The notes under the pieces were generated by a model that saw only the letters and a program-made list of their open reading frames with translations, made no database searches and was not told where the DNA came from. From Ascidiimonas sp046199005 (GTDB taxonomy: Bacteria > Bacteroidota > Bacteroidia > Flavobacteriales > Flavobacteriaceae), in the NCBI GenBank assembly GCA_046199005.1, contig CP176050.1:1488001-1552000 (forward strand): a stretch of 64,000 nucleotides of DNA. Reading direction: 5' to 3'. Positions 1-7,851 of this stretch are shown here, one piece after another; the stretch's first letter is position 1; the number at the start of each line of letters is the position of its first letter. The position numbers were made by a program, and so were the translations under genes.

Positions 1-1005
1 CCGTGTATCGGAATGTGGGATCGTTATGGAGGTAAAGCAGACGATATGGACAAGAATACGATCGTACATTCGTTCAATAGGAATTTTGCTAAAAGAGCCG
101 ATGGAAATCCAAATACAATGGCTTTTGTGGGTTCTCCCGAATTGGTTACGGCTATCGCGATTTCCGGTCGTTTGGATTTTAACCCAATTACTGATAAACT
201 TATTAATGAAGAAGGTGAAGAGGTGATGCTGGATGAACCTAGAGGCTATGAGCTTCCACCGGAAGGTTTTGCAGTAGAGGATGCTGGCTATGTTGCTCCG
301 GCCGAAGACGGATCCGGAGTTTCTGTTAAAGTAGCCGGTGATTCAGAACGACTGCAATTATTAGAGCCATTTGAACCCTGGGATGGGAAAAACATCATGG
401 GTGCGCGTTTATTGATCAAAGCTTTTGGGAAATGTACCACAGACCACATCTCTATGGCCGGACCCTGGCTTCGGTTTAGAGGGCATCTAGATAACATCGC
501 TAACAATACACTTATTGGTGCTATCAATGCTTTTAATAAGAAGACCAACTTTGTAAAAAATCAGCTTACTGGAGAGTACGGCGGAGTACCGGATGTTCAA
601 CGTGAATACAAGGCTAAAAATATACCAACAGTCGTAGTCGGTGATCATAATTACGGAGAAGGTTCTTCCAGAGAACATGCAGCGATGCAACCAAGACACC
701 TCGGAGTGCGCGTAGTACTTGTGAAATCTTTTGCCAGAATTCACGAAACTAACTTGAAAAAACAAGGTATGCTTGGGATCACTTTTGATAAAGAAATCGA
801 TTATGATCTTATTCAGGAAGATGATATTTTTAACTTTACAGATCTGGAGTCTTTTGCACCAGACAAGCCACTTACCATAGAATTGGTACATTCAGATGGT
901 ACTAAAGATATCATTAAAGCAAATCATACGTATAACGCCAGCCAGATTGAATGGTTTAAAGCAGGTTCGGCGCTAAATCTGATTAAAGCTGAAAATAACG
1001 GATAG
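1..1005 (+). CDS. aconitate hydratase, C-terminal part (5' end outside window)
   Basis: This is the C-terminal 334 residues of aconitase, which interconverts citrate and isocitrate in the TCA cycle in the cytoplasm. The reading frame is open from base 1. The first residues, PCIGMWDR, contain one of the cysteines that bind the [4Fe-4S] cluster (family motif GPCIGxWDR), so the true start lies upstream. The swivel domain is complete: it carries GDHNYGEGSSREHAAMQPRH, with the Ser/Arg substrate-binding residues of the SSRE motif, followed by KSFARIHETNLKKQG. The family is usually about 750 residues, so slightly under half is present. It is followed by a strong terminator at 1031-1059. Identity is secure; the symbol is left blank because Bacteroidota aconitase naming varies. 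Confidence 0.96.
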   Translation, partial: PCIGMWDRYGGKADDMDKNTIVHSFNRNFAKRADGNPNTMAFVGSPELVTAIAISGRLDFNPITDKLINEEGEEVMLDEPRGYELPPEGFAVEDAGYVAPAEDGSGVSVKVAGDSERLQLLEPFEPWDGKNIMGARLLIKAFGKCTTDHISMAGPWLRFRGHLDNIANNTLIGAINAFNKKTNFVKNQLTGEYGGVPDVQREYKAKNIPTVVVGDHNYGEGSSREHAAMQPRHLGVRVVLVKSFARIHETNLKKQGMLGITFDKEIDYDLIQEDDIFNFTDLESFAPDKPLTIELVHSDGTKDIIKANHTYNASQIEWFKAGSALNLIKAENNG

Positions 1006-1030
1006 TTATTTTAACAATTAATTCAATATA

Positions 1031-1059
1031 AAACTCCTGTTCATCAGGAGTTTTTTTTT
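1031..1059 (+). terminator. rho-independent terminator after aconitase
   Basis: The inverted repeat ACTCCTG-ttcat-CAGGAGT is followed by nine T residues. It lies 25 nt after the aconitase stop codon. Confidence 0.9.
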
Positions 1060-1177
1060 CGAGTTAAAAGAACGGCAAATATCTTAAATGCAGATGATTT
1101 AAGATGTCTGTAAACAATGCCAAGTCAATATTTATTGCTAGCTTTGGAAACATCAAAATCTGTAGTGAAAGTTTCTT

Positions 1178-1738
1178 ATGAATATTCGTAAAAAGTCAGT
1201 ACTCAATTTATTTTTTATCTTGTTGATAGGAGTATTTTTTATTCCTCCGGTGGCTCACGAATCTAAGGTCTTACTAAATCGTATTCTTGCTTTTAGTCCC
1301 GATGTGGTAAAAGCTGAAGAACGAAAAGCTGTGAAGGATTTTGACTGGAAGCTTAAAGACGAAAATTGGGATTTTTTCAACTTTGAAGAATCAAAAGGGA
1401 AAGTCATCTTTGTGCATTTCTGGGCTTCATGGCGTGTACCATCCATTGCAGAAGCTAAGAGTATTCAAAAGCTATACGACGAATTTAAAGGAAGGGTGGA
1501 GTTTTATCTAATTACCAACGAAGAGAGAGAACCTGTAATAGAGTTCATGGAGAAGAATGAATATAATTTTCCGGTAACCTATCTTATTATAGGAGAAAAA
1601 ATGCCATTTGATCCTGAAGAAGTACCTTCAACCTTTATAATAGACAGTGATGGTTTTATAGCAGTCGAAAAAAAGGGGGTTGCCAACTGGTATAGCAAAG
1701 ACGTTCGGGAACTATTAAATTCATTATTGGAAAATTAG
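1178..1738 (+). CDS. TlpA-like thioredoxin-fold protein without the CxxC active site
   Basis: A 186-residue membrane-anchored or exported thioredoxin-fold protein with one hydrophobic N-terminal segment (about residues 8-25). It is clearly a paralogue of the next gene: both share the arrangement xPPxAxxxKV...LALxP...DxxWKLK. Where TlpA proteins have WCPPC, this protein reads WRVPS (residues 85-89), so both redox cysteines are gone (Arg86, Ser89), while the cis-proline region VPST (Pro150) is kept. Each change needs one base (TGT to CGT, TGC to TCC). It therefore cannot act as a thiol oxidoreductase. The reading frame is intact, which suggests a retained non-redox role or recent decay. A TAnnTTTG-like box (TAGCTTTG) lies at 1139-1146 but without a good -33 element. 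Confidence 0.85.
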   Translation: MNIRKKSVLNLFFILLIGVFFIPPVAHESKVLLNRILAFSPDVVKAEERKAVKDFDWKLKDENWDFFNFEESKGKVIFVHFWASWRVPSIAEAKSIQKLYDEFKGRVEFYLITNEEREPVIEFMEKNEYNFPVTYLIIGEKMPFDPEEVPSTFIIDSDGFIAVEKKGVANWYSKDVRELLNSLLEN

Positions 1739-1868
1739 GATTTATCTCTCACCCTGCAAGTAATGCCGCGGGATACTTTTTAAATGGTGATACCCTTGGT
1801 TAATTTTCTGGAACTGTAATGTCTTTTCAAAAATACGACTATTTACATGTATTGAAACCCCACAAGAA

Positions 1869-2438
1869 ATGAAGCGTAAAAAACGTATTTTAATAAATGC
1901 GATTTTAATTATAGGTGTCTTATTACTTTTGTACCCTCCCACGGCAAACCCCATTAAAGTTTTTGCCTGGAAAGTATTGGCACTCACTCCCTTTGTGAGA
2001 GCCGAAAGCGATCGTACTCAGCTTACCGACTATGAGTGGAAACTGAAGGAAATCACCACAAGTGAAGTTGTGAATTTATCAGATTCTAAGGACAATGTAA
2101 TACTTATAAATCTATGGGCGACCTGGTGCCCTCCTTGCATTGCAGAGATGCCAGATTTACAGGCATTATATAATGATTATAAAGATAAAATTCATTTCTT
2201 TTTTGTCACCAATGACGATGCAGCGCGTGTTTTCCCTTTCATGGAGAAAAATCAATACGATTTTAGGGTATACAATGAATTAAGTGAAATTCCAGACGAA
2301 CTTTATTCAAGAAGTATTCCTGCAACATATCTGATCAGCCAGAATGGTCAAATAGTAATTGAAAAAAAAGGAGCTGCAGACTGGAACAGTAAGACGGTGC
2401 GTGATGCTATTGATCAGCTACTCAGCCAGAACAAATAA
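1869..2438 (+). CDS. TlpA-family thiol:disulfide oxidoreductase
   Basis: A 189-residue thioredoxin-fold protein with one N-terminal hydrophobic segment (about residues 7-22) and the complete active site WATWCPPC (Cys87, Cys90). The conserved cis-proline is in SIPATY (Pro151). Proteins of this family reduce disulfides in exported proteins, for example during cytochrome c maturation or cell-envelope redox repair; the precise partner is unknown. It lies 130 nt after its cysteine-less paralogue on the same strand and ends 4 nt from the convergent crtZ gene. The start ATG at 1869 fits because the hydrophobic anchor follows a short KRKKR stretch. Confidence 0.88.
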   Translation: MKRKKRILINAILIIGVLLLLYPPTANPIKVFAWKVLALTPFVRAESDRTQLTDYEWKLKEITTSEVVNLSDSKDNVILINLWATWCPPCIAEMPDLQALYNDYKDKIHFFFVTNDDAARVFPFMEKNQYDFRVYNELSEIPDELYSRSIPATYLISQNGQIVIEKKGAADWNSKTVRDAIDQLLSQNK

Positions 2439-2442
2439 GACG

Positions 2443-2892
2443 CTATTTTTTAAAATATTTTAAGGGAACATAGAGCATTCCGAAACATTCGCCGTCTTTT
2501 TTGCCTAAGTGTTTATGATGTATTTTATGAGCTCTCCGAATTCCTTTGGCGTACCAATTATTGGCATTACGCAAGAATTTAAAGCGTTGGTGAATAAAAA
2601 TATCGTGCACCATGAAATAAGTAGCACCATAGGCGATTATACCGAATCCTATCGGGAAACCATACCAAAAAGAAGTATTGTCTGCGATCATGATAAAGGA
2701 CATGCTGATAACTGCATAGAAAAGAAAAAACGCATCGTTTTTTTCGAACCAAGAGTCATGATCCTTTTTATGATGATCTTTATGCAGGCTCCATAAAAAA
2801 CCATGCATGACATACTTATGTGTAAACCATGCCATTCCTTCCATAATTACAAAAGTGATTAAGAAAATCAAGATCCAACTAATGGTATACAT
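2443..2892 (-). CDS. crtZ: beta-carotene hydroxylase CrtZ (sterol desaturase/fatty acid hydroxylase superfamily)
   Basis: A 149-residue membrane di-iron hydroxylase that adds 3-hydroxyl groups to beta-ionone rings (beta-carotene to zeaxanthin). The histidine boxes are complete: H25-x4-H30, H37-x2-HH (40-41), and HKIHH (121-125). Hydrophobic segments flank them. It is the last gene of the carotenoid operon, 23 nt after crtB, which supports a carotenoid substrate. No lycopene cyclase gene is present next to it, so cyclisation must be encoded elsewhere. The family length of about 150-160 residues agrees. Confidence 0.93.
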   Translation of the reverse strand: MYTISWILIFLITFVIMEGMAWFTHKYVMHGFLWSLHKDHHKKDHDSWFEKNDAFFLFYAVISMSFIMIADNTSFWYGFPIGFGIIAYGATYFMVHDIFIHQRFKFLRNANNWYAKGIRRAHKIHHKHLGKKDGECFGMLYVPLKYFKK

Positions 2893-2915
2893 AAAAAAAT
2901 ATTTTCTTCAGGTAA

Positions 2916-3755
2916 TTAAATGAGATTGAGTCTATAATTAAAATAAGAAGAAGCGAGCAACCCAAATTTTTGATAATCCGGAACTCTTATACGAGTGTTT
3001 TTGATCTCCAAAGGAGGTGTATTTTTAAGTTTTTGCAAAAGTTTTGTATAGTATTTATAAGCTGTATACACTCCAAACTTTGCTTCGTTAGGGAGCTTCA
3101 TAATACCCTCATATCCTTTCTTAAAATCACGGTCTATCTCATCAATAATAGCTTGTTTAGATACTTCATCTAATTGACTTAGATCTGTATTTGGAAAATA
3201 GGTGCGATCTAATTCCTCATAATCTGCTTTAAGATCTCTTAAGAAATTTACTTTTTGAAATGCAGAACCCAGGGACATTGCCGACTCCTTTAACTCTTCA
3301 TAACGTTCCTGATCCCCATCCACAAAAACAGTAAGACACATAAGACCCACCACATCTGCAGAGCCATATATATATTCTTCGTATTCCTGTTGCGTAGTAT
3401 ATACCTTTTTTTCGAGATCAAGGCGCATACTTTTCATGAAAGCAGTGATTAAAGACAAATCGATCTCGAATTTATGTACAGTGTGCTGGAAAGAATTTAG
3501 GATAGGATTCAAACTAATCTTATCGTCTAATGCTCTTTGTAAATCTTCTTCAAATCTTTCAAATAATTCAGATTTGTTATAATCATGAAACGTATCAACA
3601 ATTTCATCAGCAAATCTTACAAAGCCATAAATATTGTAGATGTCCTGTCTGATACTAGGCGCTAACATCTTTACAGCCAACGAAAAAGAAGTGCTGTAAG
3701 ACTTAGTTACTAGTTGGCTACAATTATAAGAAACCGTATCAAATATTTCTTTCAT
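2916..3755 (-). CDS. crtB: phytoene synthase CrtB (squalene/phytoene synthase family)
   Basis: A 279-residue head-to-head prenyl transferase that condenses two geranylgeranyl diphosphates to 15-cis-phytoene. Two aspartate-rich Mg-binding motifs are visible: DEIVD at residues 50-54 and RDLKAD at 173-178 (DxxxD) in the context NFLRDLKADYEELDRTYFP. Its start lies 5 nt after the stop of crtI, which indicates translational coupling. Length and neighbours fit crtB rather than squalene synthase. Confidence 0.95.
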   Translation of the reverse strand: MKEIFDTVSYNCSQLVTKSYSTSFSLAVKMLAPSIRQDIYNIYGFVRFADEIVDTFHDYNKSELFERFEEDLQRALDDKISLNPILNSFQHTVHKFEIDLSLITAFMKSMRLDLEKKVYTTQQEYEEYIYGSADVVGLMCLTVFVDGDQERYEELKESAMSLGSAFQKVNFLRDLKADYEELDRTYFPNTDLSQLDEVSKQAIIDEIDRDFKKGYEGIMKLPNEAKFGVYTAYKYYTKLLQKLKNTPPLEIKNTRIRVPDYQKFGLLASSYFNYRLNLI

Positions 3756-3760
3756 AACGA

Positions 3761-5218
3761 TTATTTTTCTTTCATGATTAGTTCAGATACGAGTTTACCT
3801 GAAATTAATGCAGGTGGTACTCCCGGTCCTGGCACTGTTAATTGTCCTGTAAAAAACAAATTTTTAACTTTTTTGCTTTTTAGACCAGGTCTCAAAAAAG
3901 CAGTTTGTAGCAAGGTATTGGCCATTCCATAGGCGTTTCCCTTGTAAGAATTGTACTCTTTGACAAAATCTTTCACACAGAAGCTTTCCTTAAATATAAT
4001 ACTATTTTTTATTTCTTGCTTTGTGAGCTGCTCAAAGCGATCCATGATAATGTCGAAGTATTGTTCTCTTATCTCTGGAGTGTCTTCTATGCCAGGCGCT
4101 ATTGGAATTAGAAAGAATCCGTTTTCTTTTCCTGACGGAGCCATTTCAGGGTCACTTACCGAAGGGAAATTTGCATAAAACAGAGGTTCTTCAGGCCATA
4201 CAGCTGTGTCGTATATGGCACGCGCGTGCGCTTCAAAATCTACATCAAAAAACAAATTATGATGTGATACATTCTTAAGCTTTTTATCAAAGCCAACATA
4301 AAAAAGCAGGGATGAAGGGGCAAACGTCTTTTTATGCCAGTAATCTTCACTATACTGCCTGTACTTCTCGTCCAGTAAAGTTTCAGAGTGATGATAGTCT
4401 GCACCAGACACAACGATCGACGCTTTAAGAAACGTTCCGTTAGTTTCTACACCTTTCACTTTTTTACTCTCTACAACAATTTTAGACACAGGTGAATTCA
4501 CCTTTATCTCGACTCCCAATTCTCTGGCTAGACTTTCCATAGCTTTAATAATTTGGTGCATACCGCCTCTTGGATGCCAGGTACCTAAACCAAAATCTGC
4601 ATAATTCATAAAATTATAGAAAGAAGGCGTGTCGCTTGGTTTGGCGCCCAGAAAGAGTACAGGGAATTCCAGGATAGAGATCAGCTTGTCATTTTTGAAG
4701 TCCTTGCGTATATCAGCACTTATATTTTTGAAAAATTGACCCACTCTTAGAATGGTCTCTTTTGTGACTAATTCCAGCGGAGAGATTCCAGGCCTGTAGA
4801 CAATATCTTTTATAGCGATATCGTAATTGTCACTCGCCTTTTTAATAAATTTTTCAAGCTTTTTCGAGCTGCCTGATTCTATACGTTCAAATTCTTCGTA
4901 AATTTTATCAAGGCAATCGCCGATGGTTACGACTTCATTCTTAAAAATAACCCGATAGGCAGGATCTAGTTTTTCTAAATGGTAATAATCTGATGGCTTC
5001 TTACCAAAGTCGGCAAAAAAACGTTCAAAAATATCAGGCATCCAATACCAGCTTGGACCAATATCAAAGGTAAATCCATCCCGTTTGAGCTGTCTCGCTC
5101 TCCCGCCTAAGGTTGGATTTTTTTCTAGAATAGTTACGGAATGACCTTGTTGAGCCAGATAACAGGATGCAGACAAGGATGAAAATCCTGAGCCTATGAT
5201 TATAATTTCTTCTTTCAT
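3761..5218 (-). CDS. crtI: phytoene desaturase CrtI
   Basis: A 485-residue FAD-dependent desaturase that converts phytoene to lycopene in four steps. The N-terminal dinucleotide-binding fold has IIGSGFSSLSASCYL and then an acidic residue in TILEKN, followed by GGRA. The C-terminal CrtI-type FAD motif FTGQLTVPGPGVPPALISG is complete. It sits between the MerR-type regulator (53-nt gap) and crtB (5-nt gap). Length is standard for bacterial CrtI (about 490). CrtI-like enzymes with other products (CrtD, CrtN) exist, but the adjacent crtB makes phytoene desaturase the best call. Confidence 0.95.
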   Translation of the reverse strand: MKEEIIIIGSGFSSLSASCYLAQQGHSVTILEKNPTLGGRARQLKRDGFTFDIGPSWYWMPDIFERFFADFGKKPSDYYHLEKLDPAYRVIFKNEVVTIGDCLDKIYEEFERIESGSSKKLEKFIKKASDNYDIAIKDIVYRPGISPLELVTKETILRVGQFFKNISADIRKDFKNDKLISILEFPVLFLGAKPSDTPSFYNFMNYADFGLGTWHPRGGMHQIIKAMESLARELGVEIKVNSPVSKIVVESKKVKGVETNGTFLKASIVVSGADYHHSETLLDEKYRQYSEDYWHKKTFAPSSLLFYVGFDKKLKNVSHHNLFFDVDFEAHARAIYDTAVWPEEPLFYANFPSVSDPEMAPSGKENGFFLIPIAPGIEDTPEIREQYFDIIMDRFEQLTKQEIKNSIIFKESFCVKDFVKEYNSYKGNAYGMANTLLQTAFLRPGLKSKKVKNLFFTGQLTVPGPGVPPALISGKLVSELIMKEK

Positions 5219-5271
5219 TGTTCAACAAATTTATCAAAAAGTTGAACAGAAAGAAATAAGTGTTTAAACTT

Positions 5272-6171
5272 TCACAGTTCTTTAACAACCTGTTCAATAC
5301 TTTCAAAGGTACGAACAGATTCCGGTAATTGATCTGGCTGGAGGTGTTTTATTTGCTGGCCTAAGATCCATAAAGAGTTAGCGCCACTTTGGTTGATTTC
5401 TTTCGAGAATTGTTCTACATAGTCTCGGACTCTTTCTTTATTAGGTTCAACAGTAAAATAAGATAAGAAGTTGATGTGTGGAAAATATTTTAGGATATCT
5501 TTCAAGCTTTCCATAGGTACGGTCTGGCCGAGATAAATAGATTGATATCCTCTTAAAACCACTTCATAATTTAAGTATAATAAGCCTATTTCATGAATTT
5601 CATTATCTGGTAAATAAAGCACAAAAACCTTATCCTTCTTTGAAGGTTCGATCATTTGAAGTTTTTCTGTGTTTATCAAAATTTTTTGCTTTATAAGGCT
5701 GGTAATGAAGTGCTCATGAGAAGGACTTATCGTATCTGTTTGCCAAAGAAGGCCAAGTTCGTTTAACAGTGGGATAAAAACTTCATAAAACACTTCCCTA
5801 AAAGATTTATCTGTTAAGAGACTGTTGTAAGTACTGTAAAAAAGGGTTTGATCAAAATTGATCATTGCTAACTTAAATGCATTGATCGAATGATTCTTTA
5901 CACTATTTTCAGAAATGATCTCTCTCACCATAACCGGAATCGTTTCCTCATCCATTTTGGCAATTTTCGATATTTTATAACCGTGATTGTATAGTAAAGT
6001 GATGTTCAAAAGCTTCTGAAGACTACTTAAAGGATAGTATCTAATATTCGTATCAGTGCGATGCGGCTTTAATAGATCATAACGTTTCTCCCAAATTCTA
6101 ATCGTGTGCGCTTTAATTCCCGATAGGTTTTCGAGATCTTTTATGCTAAAATTCCTCTTTACATTGTTCAT
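5272..6171 (-). CDS. MerR-family regulator with cobalamin-binding domain (CarH/LitR-like)
   Basis: A 299-residue transcription factor. Residues 7-75 form a MerR-type winged helix (FSIKDLENLSGIKAHTIRIW, EKRYDLL, then R...RYY). The rest resembles the cobalamin-binding module of CarH: W143-x9-E153-H154 matches the Wx9EH motif of the B12-cap domain, and E191-I-H193-E-I-G matches the E/DxHxxG motif whose histidine ligates cobalt. CarH proteins repress carotenoid genes in the dark and release DNA when light breaks the Co-C bond of adenosylcobalamin. Being the first gene of the crt operon suggests autoregulated, light-dependent control. That function is inferred; the motifs are seen. A promoter lies at 6193-6226. 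Confidence 0.88.
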   Translation of the reverse strand: MNNVKRNFSIKDLENLSGIKAHTIRIWEKRYDLLKPHRTDTNIRYYPLSSLQKLLNITLLYNHGYKISKIAKMDEETIPVMVREIISENSVKNHSINAFKLAMINFDQTLFYSTYNSLLTDKSFREVFYEVFIPLLNELGLLWQTDTISPSHEHFITSLIKQKILINTEKLQMIEPSKKDKVFVLYLPDNEIHEIGLLYLNYEVVLRGYQSIYLGQTVPMESLKDILKYFPHINFLSYFTVEPNKERVRDYVEQFSKEINQSGANSLWILGQQIKHLQPDQLPESVRTFESIEQVVKEL

Positions 6172-6192
6172 CTTTCCAGCTTATCTTTTAAA

Positions 6193-6226
6193 CAAAAATA
6201 CTTAAATAACTGGTTGATAAGCAAAA
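6193..6226 (-). promoter_or_regulatory. promoter of the carotenoid operon
   Basis: On the minus strand the -33 TTTTG (6222-6226) is followed after 21 nt by the -7 element TATTTTTG (6193-6200), matching the Bacteroidota primary-sigma consensus TTG-n19-21-TAnnTTTG. It lies 22 nt before the start of the CarH-like gene, so an operator for that regulator would be expected to overlap this site; no obvious palindrome was picked out by eye. Confidence 0.8.
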
Positions 6227-6371
6227 GATTTAGTTAAATTACAAGGATTATCGTTTTATTGCGCAATTTTTTTCACTGATACCACTAGAAAAATCCCTAA
6301 AAAATATATAAAAGGTTAAATAAATGTAGTATGTGAAATTTAAGAGAAAACCAATCGGATAAGCTTCTATT

Positions 6372-6403
6372 GAAAAAGAAAAAACCATTCCGTGACGGAA
6401 TGG
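6372..6403 (-). terminator. terminator of the tRNA cluster
   Basis: Read on the minus strand, CCATTCC-gtcac-GGAATGG is followed by a T-rich run. It begins 5 nt downstream of the tRNA-Leu discriminator base. Confidence 0.88.
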
Positions 6404-6408
6404 CTTTG

Positions 6409-6492
6409 TGCCCACGACTGGATTCGAACCAGCACGTCCTTTCGAACACCACCCCCTCAAGATGGCGAGTCTACCAATTTCTCCACGTGGGC
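6409..6492 (-). tRNA. tRNA-Leu (anticodon GAG)
   Basis: A class II tRNA of 84 nt with a long variable arm. The acceptor stem pairs GCCCACG with CGTGGGC, followed by discriminator A. The anticodon stem CCATC/GGTGG encloses loop TTGAGGG, giving anticodon GAG. The T arm contains GGTTCGAATCC. CCA is not encoded. Confidence 0.95.
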
Positions 6493-6518
6493 GGAAATTT
6501 TAGATTAATTTCTTAAAG

Positions 6519-6591
6519 TGACCCGACTGGGGCTCGAACCCAGGACCCCAACATTAAAAGTGTTGTGCTCTACCAACTGAGCTATCGAGTC
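6519..6591 (-). tRNA. tRNA-Lys (anticodon UUU), copy 2
   Basis: A 73-nt tRNA: acceptor GACTCGA/TCGGGTC with discriminator A, D arm AGCTCAGTTGGTAGAGC, anticodon stem CAACA/TGTTG with loop CTTTTAA (anticodon TTT), and T arm GGTTCGAGCC. It is identical over its whole length to the copy at 6636-6708. CCA is not encoded. Confidence 0.96.
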
Positions 6592-6619
6592 AAAAAAAAT
6601 AAAGCCTCTTTAAAGGCTT
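6592..6619 (-). terminator. hairpin and T-tract between the two tRNA-Lys genes
   Basis: Read on the minus strand, AAGCCT-ttaaag-AGGCTT is followed by TTATTTTTTTT that runs up to the first base of the downstream tRNA-Lys. It looks like an intrinsic terminator inside the cluster and may attenuate the downstream tRNA-Lys and tRNA-Leu genes. Confidence 0.65.
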
Positions 6620-6635
6620 CATTTTTAGATATTTG

Positions 6636-6708
6636 TGACCCGACTGGGGCTCGAACCCAGGACCCCAACATTAAAAGTGTTGTGCTCTACCAACTGAGCT
6701 ATCGAGTC
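6636..6708 (-). tRNA. tRNA-Lys (anticodon UUU), copy 1
   Basis: Same 73-nt sequence as the gene at 6519-6591: acceptor GACTCGA/TCGGGTC, anticodon TTT, discriminator A. It is the first gene of the tRNA cluster, 24 nt downstream of a good promoter. Confidence 0.96.
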
Positions 6709-6732
6709 ATTCGCATTTCAGTAATGCGGGTG

Positions 6733-6762
6733 CAAATATAATATCATTTATTTACTTTTCAA
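6733..6762 (-). promoter_or_regulatory. promoter of the tRNA-Lys/Leu cluster
   Basis: On the minus strand TTG (6760-6762), 19 nt, and TATATTTG (6733-6740) match the Bacteroidota primary-sigma consensus. The same -7 octamer is used by both rRNA promoters of this window. Confidence 0.82.
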
Positions 6763-6841
6763 GGCTATTTTACCATAAATTTGTCTTTTTTTTAGTTGAA
6801 ATCTGTAAAGCCTTGTTTACAAATAATTTGATCTTGTTTTC

Positions 6842-7354
6842 ATGATAATTTTAATAGGATACATGGGGAGTGGTAAAAGCACTTTAGGAAAAGTGTTGGC
6901 AAGCGAACTTCAGAAAGAATTTTTTGATTTAGATGCACTTATCGAAGAACGTGAACAACATAGCATTCGTGATATTTTTGAAAAAAAGGGAGAGATTTAT
7001 TTCAGGAAATTGGAACGCAAAGTACTGGAGGAACTACTAAATAAAAACTCTGATATTATACTTTCATTAGGTGGGGGTACCCCTTGTTTTGGTGATAATA
7101 CAGAGATCATTAAGAAAGCTTCACAGAACGTTTTTTATCTTAAATTATCAGTTCAGGAGCTAACGAAGCGTTTGCTGAAGGAGAAAGAGGACCGTCCGTT
7201 AATAAGTCACTTAAAATCAGAAGAGGCTTTGGAAGACTTTGTGAGAAAACACCTGTTTGAACGCAATTTTTATTATTTACAAGCGCATCATGTTCTGAAT
7301 GCAGATGCCAAATTACCGGAAGAACTGGCGCAAGAGATCACCGCTTTACTGTAG
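6842..7354 (+). CDS. aroK: shikimate kinase
   Basis: A 170-residue P-loop kinase that phosphorylates shikimate at the 3-OH in the chorismate (aromatic amino acid) pathway. The Walker A motif GYMGSGKST is at residues 6-14, the Mg/shikimate-binding FDLD at 28-31, the shikimate-binding GGGTP at 77-81, and the lid Arg in KEDRPLI. Length is typical (about 170). It is monocistronic and overlaps the convergent phosphoribosyltransferase gene by 9 nt at its 3' end. Confidence 0.95.
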   Translation: MIILIGYMGSGKSTLGKVLASELQKEFFDLDALIEEREQHSIRDIFEKKGEIYFRKLERKVLEELLNKNSDIILSLGGGTPCFGDNTEIIKKASQNVFYLKLSVQELTKRLLKEKEDRPLISHLKSEEALEDFVRKHLFERNFYYLQAHHVLNADAKLPEELAQEITALL

Positions 7355-7849
7355 GTAAACCGAATCGTCTTTACCATTAAATTGGACTGTGATATGTTCT
7401 TGCAAACTTGTAGATAAAGAGATGCCTTTAAAGTCTGCTTTCACAGGATATAACTTGTGATTCCGATTGACGAAAACCGCTGTTTTTAATTTTTTTATGG
7501 GAACCTGTAAAAAATGCTTCACGCAATGAATTAGGGTAGAGCCAGAATTAAGTACGTCATCGATAATAACAATTCCCTTGTTTGTATACGACTCGGGGGT
7601 AATAGAAGTTTCAATAGGTTGAAAAGGATCTCTTTTATTAATAGTCACATCACAAACGATAACTTGTAAGGCAGAGATCTCCTCTAAAATCATCGCAAGT
7701 TTACCTGCAAACTTCGAACCTTCAGGGGCTATTCCCGCCAAAATAATTTCTTCTTCATCTGCAAAGGTCTCATAAATTTGCCATGCTATTCTTCTAACTT
7801 TATGTTGAATTTGCTCGTGAGAAAGAATTTTAAGCGGTGTACCGTTCAT
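7346..7849 (-). CDS. type I phosphoribosyltransferase, PyrR-like
   Basis: A 167-residue phosphoribosyltransferase-fold protein. The PRPP-binding motif is GIVIIDDVLNSGSTL, with the two adjacent acidic residues of the family. The N-terminal part with GIAPEGSKFA resembles PyrR/uracil or purine phosphoribosyltransferases, but the base-binding hood does not identify the substrate. It is the third gene of a minus-strand group (S4 protein, methyltransferase, this gene) with a 2-nt gap upstream. It could be PyrR-like or a purine salvage enzyme; I cannot decide. Confidence 0.82.
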   Translation of the reverse strand: MNGTPLKILSHEQIQHKVRRIAWQIYETFADEEEIILAGIAPEGSKFAGKLAMILEEISALQVIVCDVTINKRDPFQPIETSITPESYTNKGIVIIDDVLNSGSTLIHCVKHFLQVPIKKLKTAVFVNRNHKLYPVKADFKGISLSTSLQEHITVQFNGKDDSVYLQ

Positions 7850-7851
7850 GT

